From DASZCR01 sp035942915 (GTDB lineage: Bacteria > Acidobacteriota > Blastocatellia > Pyrinomonadales > Pyrinomonadaceae): 29,842 nt of DNA. The DNA lies in the NCBI GenBank assembly GCA_035942915.1, contig DASZCR010000163.1:1-29842 (forward strand), in the 5' to 3' direction. The notes under the pieces were generated by a model. It had not been told where the DNA came from. It saw nothing but the letters and a program-made list of their open reading frames with translations, and did not search any database. The translations under genes were made by a program, and so were the position numbers. Shown in pieces: positions 1 through 6,860 of this stretch (positions are counted from its first letter, which is position 1; the number at the start of each line of letters is the position of its first letter).

Positions 1-62
1 TTTGGCCTCTCACTACTTTTGCTTCCCCGGTCTACAGCCGAGACATCGAGAAACTTAGAGAC

Positions 63-710
63 TTATTCCGCGTCTGTCCGTTTCGACTGATTCCTGCGCC
101 GCTTGCGAATGCTCGCCATCGTGCCTGCCAAACCCGTGCCGAGCAGCAGCATCGTCGCCGGTTCAGGCACGGCCGGAGGAGGTTCGGTGTTGCGCACCAC
201 GTCGCTCAGGTCGTTGCGGCCGATGCCCTGAAAGCGTCCGAAGATGGATTGCGCAATCTGCTGCGCCGTCAGGCCGGAGAAGTTGCCGGTCACGACAAAC
301 GTGCCGCTCTGGCCTGCGCCGATTCCTTCCGAGACCTTCCCGCCACCAAAATTTTTGCCCGTCAAAAGAGCGAAATCGAAAGTGGACGTGAAGTTTTGCG
401 CGCCTGCCTGCGCGGCGACCGCGCCTTGCATCTCGAAATCGGAGTCGGAACTCGAAGTCAGCGTGAACGTGCCGCGATTAGTTCCCGGCAGATTGAATCC
501 GATGCCGGTGATTGAGCCGGTGCTGGAAGTGTTTGTAATCGTGAACGTGAACTGATTTCCAGTCAGCGAAAAGTTGGAGACGGAGGCCGTGACGCCCGTT
601 CCATTGATGGAAGTCAGCGTGATGGTCTCGGCGTGCGCCTGGCTCGTCGCGAATCCGAGAAAGACGAGCGCCCCGACGAAGAGTGCGATATTGGAGAAGC
701 TTTTCTTCAT
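63..710 (-). CDS. PEP-CTERM sorting domain protein
   Basis: A 215-residue exported protein of unknown function. The N-terminus is a typical Sec signal peptide: KK at residues 2-3, a hydrophobic stretch to about residue 22, and a probable cleavage site after AHA at residue 27. The mature part is rich in Ser, Thr, Gly and Asn and looks like a beta-sandwich. The C-terminus has all three parts of a PEP-CTERM tripartite signal: VPEPA at 181-185, a hydrophobic segment at about 186-200, and a basic tail with KRRR at 203-206. Proteins of this family are recognised by an exosortase, processed, and released to the surface or extracellular matrix, often with exopolysaccharide. No exosortase gene is in the window. 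The start ATG at 708-710 is the one that gives a proper signal peptide. The sorting signal is certain; the protein's role is not known. Confidence 0.93.
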   Translation of the reverse strand: MKKSFSNIALFVGALVFLGFATSQAHAETITLTSINGTGVTASVSNFSLTGNQFTFTITNTSSTGSITGIGFNLPGTNRGTFTLTSSSDSDFEMQGAVAAQAGAQNFTSTFDFALLTGKNFGGGKVSEGIGAGQSGTFVVTGNFSGLTAQQIAQSIFGRFQGIGRNDLSDVVRNTEPPPAVPEPATMLLLGTGLAGTMASIRKRRRNQSKRTDAE

Positions 711-1041
711 GGTTTTCCAGAAACTCCCTTTGCTCCTGCGGTGTCGTTCTGATGTTTGTGCATCTCAATAAAATCCGTAATCGTGCGCAATTTTCAGAAA
801 AGCCGTAACAGCTGTCTTAAACTTCGCGCGACGTGCATCCTGACCGACGGCGACGGTCAGCCTGAATGGTTATTGACAAAGATGTTGGCAGAGTCTAATC
901 TCGAAGTGAGCCGGAAAGTTCCCCGGTCTCTCCTCTGTATCAGCCCCTTCAGACGCCCTAAGTTCTATATTTTCCTTGAAATAGAGTCAGCAGCCCGGCG
1001 AGCCAACCTCACCTCGCGAGCGCGTGCCGGGAGCACGAGGC
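711..1041. other. Divergent intergenic region
   Basis: This 331-base gap lies between the PEP-CTERM gene (leftward) and the response regulator (rightward). It holds one clear sigma70-type promoter facing right (873-901, listed separately). I see no convincing promoter for the leftward gene, no RNA gene and no strong hairpin. Open frames here are not supported as genes. Confidence 0.6.
873..901 (+). promoter_or_regulatory. Sigma70-type promoter upstream of the response regulator
   Basis: A perfect TTGACA at 873-878 is followed by a 17-base spacer and TAATCT (4 of 6 consensus positions) at 896-901. Transcription would begin near 908, leaving a leader of about 130 bases to the ATG at 1042. It is the best promoter match in the window. 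Confidence 0.65.
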
Positions 1042-1581
1042 ATGACGTTTGCCAAACAAGCAGGCGCGAGACCCCTTCTTCTGACGGAGGCGGACTTGCG
1101 CGGAAAGGCTTTCGGAGAAATCTCGAATCCACAGGTCATGAGCACTCACGAACCCACTCTGATTCCGGCCGCCCCACTCCCGACCGTCGAAGCATCCGCC
1201 GCGCGCGCCACCATCCTGCTCGTCGAAGACGACCGCTCCATCCGCCGTTATCTGGAAGTCATCTTGCAGCGCGCGGGCTACTCGGTCATCGTCGCCGCAG
1301 ACGGTCTGGAAGCGATGAAAGCGGCGCTCTCTTCGAGCGTCGATGCCGTCGTCACAGACGCCATCATGCCGCACCTGAACGGCTACGAGTTGTGCCGCTT
1401 CCTGCGCCGTCATCCGAAACTCGGACAGATTCCGTTGATTCTTCTGAGCGGCGTTGACCAGCCCGCGCAGCAGCAATCGCCCAACGGTTCGGAACAGGCC
1501 GACGTTTACCTGTCGAAGCCCGTGCGCCCGGAGGAGTTGACCGGCTGCATCGCGCGCCTGCTCGTCCGACAGGCGGCCTGA
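1042..1581 (+). CDS. Stand-alone response regulator receiver domain protein
   Basis: A single CheY-like receiver domain with no output domain. With the ATG at 1042 the protein has 179 residues. The first ~53 look unstructured, and the receiver spans about 56-175. Visible landmarks are the acidic pocket EDD at 62-64, phospho-acceptor Asp106 (in VVTDAIMP), Ser136 in LLSG, and the conserved Lys159 in LSKP. Such proteins pass a phosphoryl signal to partners by protein contact, for example in motility, polarity or phosphorelay. No histidine kinase is nearby. Start choice: ATG 1042 has GGGAG at 1029-1033 with 8 bases of spacing. GTG 1024 and ATG 1138 are alternatives, and 1138 would remove most of the disordered leader. 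The downstream small membrane protein starts 31 bases later and is probably co-transcribed. Confidence 0.9.
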   Translation: MTFAKQAGARPLLLTEADLRGKAFGEISNPQVMSTHEPTLIPAAPLPTVEASAARATILLVEDDRSIRRYLEVILQRAGYSVIVAADGLEAMKAALSSSVDAVVTDAIMPHLNGYELCRFLRRHPKLGQIPLILLSGVDQPAQQQSPNGSEQADVYLSKPVRPEELTGCIARLLVRQAA

Positions 1582-1612
1582 AAAAACTCTCCCCACTTCA
1601 CTGTTCGGAGCC

Positions 1613-1870
1613 GTGCCCCAAGTGCCCGACGCACTCATCTCGCCGACCCTCATCCTGTTGGGCATCGTCTTCGCCTGCATCGGCTGGCGCAAGGTGCGCG
1701 TGACGCTGGCGAAGCCCGACGGAGAATTTCGAGACGACCCGCTCTTTACGCCCAAGACCAAACTCCACATCAGCCTGCTGCGCCTGACAGAGATGCTCGA
1801 CAGCATCACCTTCCTCGGCATGGGAGCGGCCATCGTGATAGTCGGCATCATCGGGTTGATGACACATTAG
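1613..1870 (+). CDS. Small membrane protein, two transmembrane segments
   Basis: An 85-residue protein that I do not recognise. It has a hydrophobic segment at about residues 9-25, a charged central loop (about 26-58, with KPDGEFRDD), and a second hydrophobic segment at about 64-82 rich in Gly, Ile and Val, ending in MTH. This predicts an inner-membrane hairpin. The start is a GTG at 1613 preceded by CGGAG at 1606-1610, a short but acceptable spacing. It follows the receiver-domain gene closely in the same direction, so it may share that transcript and could be a membrane partner of the regulator, but nothing in the sequence proves it. A perfect hairpin ends the transcript at 1900-1948. Confidence 0.7.
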   Translation: MPQVPDALISPTLILLGIVFACIGWRKVRVTLAKPDGEFRDDPLFTPKTKLHISLLRLTEMLDSITFLGMGAAIVIVGIIGLMTH

Positions 1871-1899
1871 TCGCTGGTCGCGCCAGCAACAGAGACGGA

Positions 1900-1948
1900 A
1901 AAAGTGATGAGGGGCAGGCTCATTTGGAGTCCGCCCCTCATCACTTTT
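1900..1948. terminator. Perfect 16-bp hairpin, bidirectional terminator
   Basis: Arms 1900-1915 and 1933-1948 are exact reverse complements with a 17-base loop. The stem has a GGGGC core and ends in four A on the left and four T on the right, so each strand gets a U tract. It sits between convergent genes: the small membrane protein ends at 1870 and alanine dehydrogenase ends at 1970. Confidence 0.85.
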
Positions 1949-1969
1949 AGTCTCGCTCGCGCGTCGGCT

Positions 1970-3133
1970 TCAGCGCGCCCGCCCGGCCGTCGAAGAGTTG
2001 GCCGGTGTGCCGCCGAGCATCTCTTCGAGCGGCGTGTAATCGAGTCCTTGTGCCGTTGCGACGGCCTCGTAGGTCAGTTTCCCGGCATATGTGTTGACGC
2101 CTTCTCTGAGGCCGGGGTCGCTGTTGATGGCGTCGAGGAAGCCGCGATTAGCGAGCTTTAGAACGTAGGGCAGCGTGGCATTGGTCAACGCAAAGGTCGA
2201 GGTGCGCGGGACGGCTCCCGGCATGTTGGCGACGCAGTAGTGCAGGACGCCCTCTTCGTAGTAGGTCGGATTCGAGTGCGTCGTCGGTCGCGTCGTCTCG
2301 ATGCAGCCGCCCTGGTCTACGGCCACGTCAACGATGACTGCGCCGTTCAGCACGTCCTTGAGCATCTCGCGCGTTACGAGTTTCGGCGCGGCCGCGCCAG
2401 CGACGAGCACTGCGCCGATGATGAGGTCGGCTTCGGCAATCTCGCCGTGAATGGCGTAGGCCGAAGAGGCGAGCGTGGAAATCTTCGAGAGGAAGATGTC
2501 GTCGAGTTCGCGCAGGCGGTCGAGGTCGCGGTCGATGATGGTGACGTGCGCGCCCATGCCGACGGCAATCTTCGCGGCGTTCGTGCCGACGACGCCCCCG
2601 CCGATGATGACGACGCGCGCGGCAGGCACTCCGGGAACGCCGCCTAAGAGCACGCCTCGCCCGCCGTTCATCTTCTCAAGGTACTGCGCGCCGACCTGCA
2701 CGGCCATTCTTCCAGCCACTTCCGACATCGGAGTGAGGAGCGGGAGGGTGCCGCGCTTGTCCTTGATGGTCTCGTAGGCGACGCCCGTCACCTTGTTCTG
2801 CAAAAGCGCTTCGGTCTGGCGCGGGTCGGGCGCGAGATGCAGGTAGGTGAAGAGCAGCAGCCCTTCCTTCATGCGCGGGTATTCGGGCGCGATAGGCTCT
2901 TTGACTTTGACAATCATCTCGGCATCGCCCCAGACATCATCGGCCATGTCTATCAAGCGACCGCCCGCGCGCTCGTAGAGAGCGTCGTCGAAGCCGGAGC
3001 CTTCGCCCGCGCCGCGTTCGACGATGACCGTATGCCCGGCGTCGGTGAGCGCACGCACGCCTGCGGGCGTCAGCCCGACGCGGTACTCGTTGTCCTTTAT
3101 CTCCTTCGGCAGTCCGACGATCACAGTCCTCAT
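1970..3133 (-). CDS. ald: Alanine dehydrogenase
   Basis: NAD-dependent oxidative deamination of L-alanine to pyruvate and ammonia (reversible), in the cytoplasm. At 387 residues it is close to the family's usual ~370. The N-terminal AlaDh/PNT domain begins with GLPKEIKDNEYRVGLTP. Likely substrate residues are Arg18, Lys78 (in VKVKEP) and His99 (in YLHLAPD). The nucleotide-binding domain has GGGVVGTNA at 178-186, with Asp201 at the end of the next strand, which favours NAD over NADP. The later DVAVDQGG block (about 269-276) carries the catalytic Asp. The C-terminal ~15 residues are a low-complexity tail. It lies 39 bases downstream of the aldehyde dehydrogenase in the same direction and is probably co-transcribed. 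The start has a short GGAG two bases upstream. Confidence 0.96.
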   Translation of the reverse strand: MRTVIVGLPKEIKDNEYRVGLTPAGVRALTDAGHTVIVERGAGEGSGFDDALYERAGGRLIDMADDVWGDAEMIVKVKEPIAPEYPRMKEGLLLFTYLHLAPDPRQTEALLQNKVTGVAYETIKDKRGTLPLLTPMSEVAGRMAVQVGAQYLEKMNGGRGVLLGGVPGVPAARVVIIGGGVVGTNAAKIAVGMGAHVTIIDRDLDRLRELDDIFLSKISTLASSAYAIHGEIAEADLIIGAVLVAGAAAPKLVTREMLKDVLNGAVIVDVAVDQGGCIETTRPTTHSNPTYYEEGVLHYCVANMPGAVPRTSTFALTNATLPYVLKLANRGFLDAINSDPGLREGVNTYAGKLTYEAVATAQGLDYTPLEEMLGGTPANSSTAGRAR

Positions 3134-3172
3134 TCTCCGTTCGTTAAGTTTGTCGAGCTTCGGGGCTTAAAT

Positions 3173-4753
3173 CTACTCGAAATTCACTTCGTCAATCTGC
3201 GCGCGTTGGAGTTTGCCGCTGTAATCGACATAGATTGACTTCCATTCGGTGAAGATGTCGAGCACCTGCGTGCCAGCCTCGCGGTGGCCGTTGCCGGTGG
3301 CTTTCGTCCCGCCGAAGGGCAGGTGGACTTCCGCGCCGATGGTCGAGGAGTTGACGTAGAAGATGCCCGTGTACATGTCGTTCATGGCATGGAAGGCACG
3401 GTTGACGTCCTGCGTGTAAATCGAAGCCGAGAGGCCGTAGCGGACGCCGTTGGCAATCTCGACCGCTTCTTCGAGCGAGGAGGCCGGGATAACGGCCGTG
3501 ACGGGGCCGAAAATCTCCTCCTGCGCGATTCGCATGTCGGGCGCGACATCGGTAAAGACGGTCGGCTCGATGAAGTAGCCGTGCGCGTGCTCGCCGCTTT
3601 CCAGACGGTTGCCGCCGCACGCGAGTCGCGCGCCGTCCTCGCGCTGCCCGACTTCGATGTAGCCGAGAATCTTATGCAGGGCGTCGGAGTTGATGACGGG
3701 ACCCATGTCTGTGCTCTCGTCGCGGCCGTCTCCGACGCGCAAACTCTGCGCACGCTCGACCAATTTCTGCGTAAATTTTTTGTAGACCTTCTTATGCACG
3801 ACGAGGCGCGAGGAGGCCGTGCAACGCTGGCCGGAAGTGCCGAACGCACCCCACACCGCGCCCTCGATGGCGAGGTCGATGTCGGCATCTTCCATCACGA
3901 TGATGACGTTTTTGCCGCCGAGTTCGAGCGAGCAGATGGCGTTGCGGTCGGCGCAGGCAGAGGCGACGAGTCGTCCCGTCTCGGTCGAGCCGGTAAAGGA
4001 GATGAGACGCACGGCGCGGTTATCTGTGAGCGCCGCGCCGACCGTCTCGCCGTAGCCCGTCACCATGTTGACGACGCCCTTCGGGATGCCCGCTTCCTCG
4101 CAGGCGCGTATCAGGTTGTAGGTTGAAAGCGGCGTGTCTTCGGCCGGTTTGATGACGACGGTGTTGCCGCAGACGAGTGCGGGGATGAGCTTCCATGAAG
4201 GAATCGCCATCGGGAAGTTCCAGGGCGTAATCAGACCGCAGATGCCGACGGGCTGGCGCACGCACATGGCGAACTTGTCGGGCATCTCGGCGGGCGTCGT
4301 GTAGCCATGAAGGCGTCGGCCTTCACCGGCCGTGTAGTAGGTGCAGTCGATGGCCTCCTGCACGTCGCCGCCGGTCTCCTTCAAGACCTTGCCCATCTCG
4401 CGCGTCATCTCGGAGGCGAGGCGCTGCTTGTCGCGGATGAGAATCTCGCCGAGGCGGAAGAGGATTTCGGCGCGGCGCGGGGCGGGCGTGCGTCGCCAAC
4501 GCTCTGCGGCCGTGCGCGCAGCCTCGACGGCGCGATTCATGTCCTCTGCGGTCGAGAGCGGAAAGCGGCCGACGATGTCGCGCGTGTCGGCCGGGTTGAT
4601 GTTCTCAAACGTCTCGCCGCTGACGGACGCGACCCACTCGCCGCCGATGTAGTTGTGATAGGTCTGAATGGACGTGCGCGCCGAGCCGTTGCCGGAGGCG
4701 CGCACGTTCTTCTTCCGCGTGGTTTTACCGAGAGCCTTTTTCGCTTGTGCCAT
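3173..4753 (-). CDS. NAD(P)-dependent aldehyde dehydrogenase
   Basis: Oxidises an aldehyde to the carboxylate. The 526 residues have the full ALDH fold: Asn179 in TPWNF, Lys202 in IKPAE, coenzyme loop FTGSTETG at 253-260, general base Glu277 in LELGG, and nucleophile Cys311 in GQRCTA. It most resembles the succinate-semialdehyde / alpha-ketoglutarate-semialdehyde / aminoadipate-semialdehyde group, but the substrate cannot be fixed from sequence. The first ~30 residues are an unusual Lys/Arg-rich leader before the usual NYIGGEW start. The frame stays open 66 bases further upstream through heptad-repeat DNA, but ATG 4753 is the sensible start. No Shine-Dalgarno is visible; repeat sequence ends a few bases before the ATG. 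It lies between htrA and ald, all leftward, likely one operon; pairing with alanine dehydrogenase suggests amino-acid catabolism. Confidence 0.94.
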   Translation of the reverse strand: MAQAKKALGKTTRKKNVRASGNGSARTSIQTYHNYIGGEWVASVSGETFENINPADTRDIVGRFPLSTAEDMNRAVEAARTAAERWRRTPAPRRAEILFRLGEILIRDKQRLASEMTREMGKVLKETGGDVQEAIDCTYYTAGEGRRLHGYTTPAEMPDKFAMCVRQPVGICGLITPWNFPMAIPSWKLIPALVCGNTVVIKPAEDTPLSTYNLIRACEEAGIPKGVVNMVTGYGETVGAALTDNRAVRLISFTGSTETGRLVASACADRNAICSLELGGKNVIIVMEDADIDLAIEGAVWGAFGTSGQRCTASSRLVVHKKVYKKFTQKLVERAQSLRVGDGRDESTDMGPVINSDALHKILGYIEVGQREDGARLACGGNRLESGEHAHGYFIEPTVFTDVAPDMRIAQEEIFGPVTAVIPASSLEEAVEIANGVRYGLSASIYTQDVNRAFHAMNDMYTGIFYVNSSTIGAEVHLPFGGTKATGNGHREAGTQVLDIFTEWKSIYVDYSGKLQRAQIDEVNFE

Positions 4754-4760
4754 TATGATA

Positions 4761-4837
4761 GTGATGGGTGATGGGTGATGGGTGATGGGATAAGAGATAG
4801 GATTGCTCCTATCACCCATTACCTATCACCCATCACC
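4761..4837. repeat. Palindromic heptad-repeat array, copy A
   Basis: The left arm is four exact tandem GTGATGG units (4761-4788). The right arm is four CTATCAC/CCATCAC-type units (4809-4836). Between them lies a 20-base centre whose core is a 7-bp perfect mini-hairpin (4796-4802 with 4807-4813, loop TTGC). The arms are largely reverse complements, so one strand can fold into a stem of roughly 35 bp. It fills the gap between the protease and aldehyde dehydrogenase genes, both leftward. Copies B, C and D have the same design. Confidence 0.95.
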
Positions 4838-4841
4838 GTGT

Positions 4842-6464
4842 TTATTGGAACGTGAACTGCACGATGCGCGGTTCGACGCGCCCGCCGACGCGGACGACGA
4901 CGTGCATCACGACGGCGTCGCCCGGATTGAGCGACTCGATGACCTTGTCGAAGTCGGCCAGCGAAGTGACGGCGCGGCGGTTGACGCGCTGGATGACCAT
5001 GCCTGCTTCGAGATTGGCGTCGGCCGCGATTCCGGCCGGGTCAACGCGCGTCACCAGAAGGCCGCGCACGCCCGTCAGACGCCGCTCGTTAGCCACCTGC
5101 GTCGTCAACTCGCTGACCTTCATGCCGAGCACGGGGCGAGTGGCGGCAGGCGGTGCAGGCTGACTCTTCGGCGCACCCGCCGCGTCAGGGCGTGCGCCGT
5201 CAGCCTCATCGTCGGCGACGGAGCTGTCGCGCTCGATTAACTGTGCGCGCGACGGTCGTTCGGCGACGACGACGCTGGCCGTGCGTCGTTCAAGTTGTCC
5301 GCCGACTTCGCGCATGTAAGTGACCTTGATGGTCTGGCCGACGGTTGTCGCCGCGACCTTGTTAATCAAATCCTGCGCGTCGGAAACCTGTCGGCCGTCA
5401 ATCTCAAGGATGATGTCGTTGGTCTGAAGACCGGCCTTGACGGCAGGGCCGTTCTCGTCGGCCACGTCGCGCACGATAGCGCCCTTCGCTTCCGGCAGGC
5501 CATAGACGCGCGCGTACTCTGCGCGCACAGAGTCGAGGAAGATGCCGAGGTAGCCGCGCCGCACCTTCCCGGCCGAGACTATCTGCTGGTAGACGAAGCT
5601 GACCTCGTTCGAGGGCAGGGCGAAACCGATGCCGTTGTAGTCGCCGGTGGTCGTCGCAATCTGCGAATTGATGCCGATGACTTCGCCGCGCATGTTGACG
5701 AGCGGGCCGCCGGAGTTGCCGCGATTGATGGCCGCGTCCGTTTGCAGGAAACGCTGAAAGCTCGTCGCGCCGGTCTTCTCGTTCGAGCGTTCGCGCGTCG
5801 AGATGATACCGGCCGTCACCGTCTGGTCGAGGCCGAAGGGCGAGCCGATGGCGAGAACCCAGTCGCCGACCTGCACCTCGTCGGAGTTGCCGAGGCGCAC
5901 GCTCGGCAGGTCGCGCGTCGGCTTGACGCGCACGACCGCCACGTCCGTCTCCTCATCGACGCCGACCACTTCGCCGCGCAGCGTCTCGCCCGTCTGAAGT
6001 TTGACGGTGATGCGCGTCGCGCCTTCGACGACGTGCTGGTTCGTCAGAATCAAGCCCTTCGGGTCGACGATGAAACCGCTGCCGACGCCGCGTGCGGCGC
6101 GTTGCGCGCGACGACGCAGCATGTCGAGCAGCGGATTATCTGAAGGAGTATCCTTCTCGTCTTCGTCCGACTCGTTGTCCTTATCGGCGGTCGGGGCGGG
6201 AGCGGCGACGGTGTCGATGTTGACCACAGCCGGTTCGACGCGTCTGGCGATTTCGGCAAACGAGGCCGAGAGCGCTTCGGGCGCACGCGCCACCTGCGCG
6301 GCCGGAACTTCAGAGAGCGCCACGACGCTCTGACCTGTCAGCAGCGCGCCGAGGCCGATACCGACGGCAAGACATGCTACGGCGAGAGCTGCAATCCACA
6401 CTCGAAGCCTGCGCAAGATGGCGCGGTCGGCGTCAGTCGTCTGACCCTTCGGAATTTCTAACAT
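4842..6464 (-). CDS. HtrA/DegP-like trypsin-like serine protease with two PDZ domains
   Basis: A periplasmic, membrane-anchored protease/chaperone that degrades misfolded envelope proteins. The 540 residues hold a transmembrane anchor at about 22-44, an acidic low-complexity linker at about 91-110, and a trypsin-like domain with triad His144 (TNQHVV), Asp174 (ETDVAVV) and Ser251 (GNSGGP). PDZ1 is at about 305-395, then an Ala/Pro/Asp-rich linker (about 405-440) and PDZ2 at about 440-535. The architecture and length match DegQ/DegS-like Do-family proteases. The frame extends 64 codons further upstream, but ATG 6464 (MLEIPKGQ) has AGGTGG about 10 bases before it and gives a proper cytoplasmic tail plus anchor. 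It is first in the leftward run and has its own promoter candidate at 6607-6635. Such genes are commonly stress-induced. Confidence 0.95.
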   Translation of the reverse strand: MLEIPKGQTTDADRAILRRLRVWIAALAVACLAVGIGLGALLTGQSVVALSEVPAAQVARAPEALSASFAEIARRVEPAVVNIDTVAAPAPTADKDNESDEDEKDTPSDNPLLDMLRRRAQRAARGVGSGFIVDPKGLILTNQHVVEGATRITVKLQTGETLRGEVVGVDEETDVAVVRVKPTRDLPSVRLGNSDEVQVGDWVLAIGSPFGLDQTVTAGIISTRERSNEKTGATSFQRFLQTDAAINRGNSGGPLVNMRGEVIGINSQIATTTGDYNGIGFALPSNEVSFVYQQIVSAGKVRRGYLGIFLDSVRAEYARVYGLPEAKGAIVRDVADENGPAVKAGLQTNDIILEIDGRQVSDAQDLINKVAATTVGQTIKVTYMREVGGQLERRTASVVVAERPSRAQLIERDSSVADDEADGARPDAAGAPKSQPAPPAATRPVLGMKVSELTTQVANERRLTGVRGLLVTRVDPAGIAADANLEAGMVIQRVNRRAVTSLADFDKVIESLNPGDAVVMHVVVRVGGRVEPRIVQFTFQ

Positions 6465-6860
6465 AATGCTTTTACCACCTGTCAGGAAAACCAGCCTTCC
6501 AAGAAGCCGCGCGGCGCTCGACCTTGCCAGAAGCGAGAGCGCCGCCTGAAATCTGTGCGTCGGTTGCGGGAAGCTGACGAAGGCACAGGGGCGAATTGTC
6601 ATGCGAAGTATAACGAAACCCGCAGCCCGCCGCAAAGGATTGCCGTCGCGGCGCACCCGCGCCCATCAACTAAGGCAACGTAAATGCACGAAAGAGTACA
6701 GAATGTGATACATTAGGCCGCGCTCTTCTCCGACGCCGGAATCGAGTTCCCCTGCTCCCTCCATGTGTAAATTGTCAACCGCTCCGTCAGCTCCATCCTG
6801 CGATGGACGCAGAAAGCTTTTCAGACGAAGTCCTGTTCCTTCTAAGGTCGCGCAGCCAAC
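6465..6860. other. Divergent intergenic region, protease / radical SAM
   Basis: This 396-base gap lies between two divergent genes. It contains a reasonable leftward promoter (6607-6635). The rightward gene must also be expressed from here. TACATT at 6709-6714 is the best -10-like sequence, but no -35 stands out and the start at 6861 has only AAGG about 15 bases away. I see no cobalamin riboswitch-like structure or RNA gene. Confidence 0.55.
6607..6635 (-). promoter_or_regulatory. Promoter candidate for the protease operon
   Basis: Read leftward: TTGCGG (6635-6630), a 17-base spacer, then TATACT (6612-6607, 5 of 6 consensus positions). Transcription would start near 6600, about 136 bases before the protease ATG at 6464. 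Confidence 0.5.

Noticed and set aside
4842..6656. The longer 604-residue form of the protease
   Set aside because: The extra 64 residues are Arg-rich with no function evident, and the leftward promoter candidate (6607-6635) lies inside that extension; ATG 6464 has a ribosome-binding site.
6657..6860. Cobalamin riboswitch before the radical SAM gene
   Set aside because: No B12-box-like sequence or matching stems are visible.
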